A stretch of DNA of 7,581 bases, taken from positions 1 to 7,581 of the forward strand of contig JAUIHD010000021.1 of the NCBI GenBank assembly GCA_030432135.1. The letters run 5' to 3'. Made by a program: the position numbers and the translations under genes. Numbering within the stretch: position 1 is the stretch's first letter; each line of letters opens with the position of its first letter. This document shows positions 6,069 to 7,581 of the stretch, piece by piece. Source of the DNA: a bacterium. Its GTDB lineage: Bacteria > Patescibacteriota > Minisyncoccia > Phycocordibacterales > 1-14-0-10-42-12. The notes under the pieces are model-generated. The model worked only from the letters and a program-made list of their open reading frames with translations. It was not told where the DNA came from and ran no database searches.

Positions 6069-6767
6069 TTATTGTTTCAGTGCTTCTTCAATAATTGTCA
6101 CCATGTTTTCGTATGGATACGCTCCTGGGATAAGAGCAGTACGTCCATCTTTTGCAATGATTACACTTGTCGGTGTTCCGCGTGCTCCGAGTGCTACTGC
6201 GTTTTCAAAGTCTTCCGTTACGCGAGCTTGCATCTCACCACTATTGAGACATGCTTCAAATGCAGCTTTATCAAGTCCGACTTCTCCAGCTATTTGTGGA
6301 AGAAGAGTCATATCGAGCCCATTGTTTGATGGCGTGATTTCATACAGACGATCTGTATATTTCCAAAATCCATCGTTGCCTCCTATTTGAGCTGCACACT
6401 CAAGAGCCTCTGCTTGTTTTGGTGCTTTTGAGTGAAGTTGAGGGATAGGGTAGTGACGATATACCCATGCAACTTTTCCGTCTGCACCGTAGGCGTCGAT
6501 CACTTGGTGCATTGTCTCATGGAATCTTTTACAGAAAGGACATTCTGTATCAGAATACTCAACAATAACAATGTCAGCATTTGGATCACCAAGAATGTGA
6601 TCAGTGCCATCAACTGGTCGGATGTTGTCGAGGCTTTGCGTCTCTTCAACTCCGAGATTATTTCCTGCATTTTCGCTAGTGTTATCACTGCGAGACATAA
6701 ATAGCGCTCCGGCTATTAATCCTCCAGCAACAAGAATAGCGACAGGGATGTAAAGGTTTTTATCCAT
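6069..6767 (-). CDS. Membrane-anchored DsbA-family thiol-disulfide oxidoreductase
   Basis: This 232-residue protein probably introduces or exchanges disulfides in exported proteins on the outer face of the cytoplasmic membrane. Residues 5-24 form a hydrophobic N-terminal anchor (after MDKN), followed by a polar linker to about residue 55. The thioredoxin fold starts at DPNADIVIVEYSD (61-73). The active-site motif is C76-P-F-C79, the insertion helical domain spans about 90-185, and the cis-proline loop is GTPTSVI (197-203, P199). The fold is close to BdbD and other DSBA-like thioredoxins of Gram-positives and CPR bacteria. Two further cysteines, C124 and C173, lie in the helical insertion and could form a second, structural disulfide. 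CPFC is an unusual but known variant of the DsbA CPHC dipeptide. The start ATG has only a weak AAGAAA-type ribosome site. No VKOR or DsbB partner is in the window. An isomerase or a reductase role is possible. Confidence 0.92.
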   Translation of the reverse strand: MDKNLYIPVAILVAGGLIAGALFMSRSDNTSENAGNNLGVEETQSLDNIRPVDGTDHILGDPNADIVIVEYSDTECPFCKRFHETMHQVIDAYGADGKVAWVYRHYPIPQLHSKAPKQAEALECAAQIGGNDGFWKYTDRLYEITPSNNGLDMTLLPQIAGEVGLDKAAFEACLNSGEMQARVTEDFENAVALGARGTPTSVIIAKDGRTALIPGAYPYENMVTIIEEALKQ

Positions 6768-6797
6768 ATATTTCTTATTAATTTAAATACGAGACTT

Positions 6798-6806
6798 ATT
6801 GTACCA
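6798..6806 (-). promoter_or_regulatory. Extended -10 promoter of the DsbA-like gene
   Basis: Read on the minus strand the sequence is TGG followed by TACAAT, an extended -10 with 5 of 6 consensus matches. Transcription would start near 6791, giving a leader of about 24 nt before the ATG at 6767. No good -35 is visible at the usual distance, as is typical of extended -10 promoters. Confidence 0.55.
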
Positions 6807-6863
6807 GAACGGTTTTGCGACTTCTAGACTTGCGTAAAAGTCTCTAGGGTATTCTTATTTTCG

Positions 6864-6872
6864 TGATATTGT
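6864..6872 (+). promoter_or_regulatory. Extended -10 of a probable leaderless promoter for uppP
   Basis: TGA followed by TATTGT (4 of 6 matches) ends 7 nt before the ATG at 6879, placing the transcript start at or next to the start codon. No Shine-Dalgarno sequence lies upstream of that ATG. The -35 region is not recognisable. The arrangement repeats that of the helicase gene at 2757-2770. Confidence 0.4.
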
Positions 6873-6878
6873 TATTTT

Positions 6879-7581
6879 ATGACATTTCTAGAAACCGTCA
6901 TTTTTGGTGTTGTGCAAGGACTCACTGAATTTATTCCCGTATCCTCGTCTGGCCACCTGGTTGTACTCCATTCTTTTTTTAACACAGGTCTTGAGGGTGT
7001 CTCTTTCGATATTCTCCTACACCTTGCGACGCTCTTGGCGGTGATCCTTTATTTTAGAAAAGATATTGCCGTCATTATAAAAAATATTCTCAGATTATTT
7101 TCTGGCGAAGAAGTTTCTATAAAAGATAAGCGACTGATATATGGGCTCATCATTGCCACTATCCCGGCGGCAGTTCTCGGAGTGTTCCTCGATTCAATTA
7201 TTGAAAATCTTTTCAGAAGCACACTTTCAGTAGCGATCGCGCTTATTATAGGAAGTGTAGTGTTTGTCATTGCTGAAAAACTTTCAAAAGAGGATAGAAC
7301 TATTTCAAACAAGAATAGTTTTCTTGTTGGATGTTTTCAAGCGCTTGCTCTTGTGCCAGGCATTTCTCGATCAGGCATAACAATTTCCGGTGGACTTATT
7401 TTGGGGTTCAAGAGGGAAGAAGCGGTTCGGTTTAGTTTCTTGCTTTCAATACCGATTATTCTCGGAGCTGGCTTGGTGAAGCTCTTGGGAGACAGTACCC
7501 TTGTGCTCGACGCGCCTGTACTCGTAGGCGCACTTGCAGCACTCGTATCTGGACTCTTTGCGATTCATTTTCTAGTAAAGT
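6879..7581 (+). CDS. uppP: Undecaprenyl-diphosphatase UppP/BacA (partial, 3' end outside window)
   Basis: The enzyme is an integral membrane phosphatase that removes a phosphate from undecaprenyl diphosphate, regenerating the lipid carrier for peptidoglycan and other wall polymers; it also confers bacitracin tolerance. The first 234 residues are present; family members are usually about 260-280 long, so roughly 30 or more residues are missing. The N-terminus is diagnostic: Q13-G-L-T-E17 followed by FIPVSSSGHL (18-27), where the (E/Q)xxxE pair and the serine-rich segment form the active site. The second signature PGISRSG is at 160-166, with the catalytic arginine R164. Several hydrophobic membrane segments are evident (about 43-59, 86-104, 116-132, 186-201, 210-232). 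It is divergent from the DsbA-like gene, both serving the cell envelope. The start at 6879 gives the canonical family N-terminus. Confidence 0.96.
   Translation, partial: MTFLETVIFGVVQGLTEFIPVSSSGHLVVLHSFFNTGLEGVSFDILLHLATLLAVILYFRKDIAVIIKNILRLFSGEEVSIKDKRLIYGLIIATIPAAVLGVFLDSIIENLFRSTLSVAIALIIGSVVFVIAEKLSKEDRTISNKNSFLVGCFQALALVPGISRSGITISGGLILGFKREEAVRFSFLLSIPIILGAGLVKLLGDSTLVLDAPVLVGALAALVSGLFAIHFLVK

Overview
The window looks like a chromosomal segment of a candidate-phyla-radiation bacterium (Patescibacteria, probably Parcubacteria). This is inferred from gene style, not proven. The signs are an AT-leaning core, a sigma factor with a long lysine-rich N-terminal extension, genes with weak or no Shine-Dalgarno sites, a UvrD-type helicase fused to a PD-(D/E)XK nuclease, and a small DsbA-like lipid-anchored or membrane-anchored thiol oxidoreductase. 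No rRNA, tRNA, CRISPR array or transposase is visible.

Layout: 1-288 is the 3' end of a gene that best fits DNA primase (dnaG). It is followed after 2 bp by rpoD (291-1613), the usual primase-sigma pair of the macromolecular synthesis operon. Next comes a self-contained GC-rich cassette (about 1622-2753) with its own promoter, a strong ribosome binding site, a TTG start, a ParB/DGQHR-like protein (1723-2697) and a T8 intrinsic terminator. The helicase-nuclease (2770-5760) starts directly after that terminator, apparently from a leaderless promoter. A second GC-rich stretch (5761-6059) carries several long-range and local inverted repeats and ends in a 16-bp terminator hairpin. I read it as a probable structured noncoding RNA; a 67-codon ORF over it (5800-6003) is the weaker alternative. 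On the minus strand lies a DsbA-family protein (6069-6767), convergent with the RNA. Divergent from it, uppP (6879 to the window end) encodes undecaprenyl-diphosphatase and is truncated by the window edge.

The AT-rich genes are housekeeping: replication and transcription initiation, DNA repair, envelope protein disulfide chemistry and cell-wall lipid carrier recycling. The two GC-rich pieces are compositionally unlike them (hand counts: 41/60 GC at 2461-2520 and 38/60 at 5941-6000, against 23/60 in the helicase at 3241-3300). Both behave as independent transcription units placed between core genes. They are the parts most worth follow-up.
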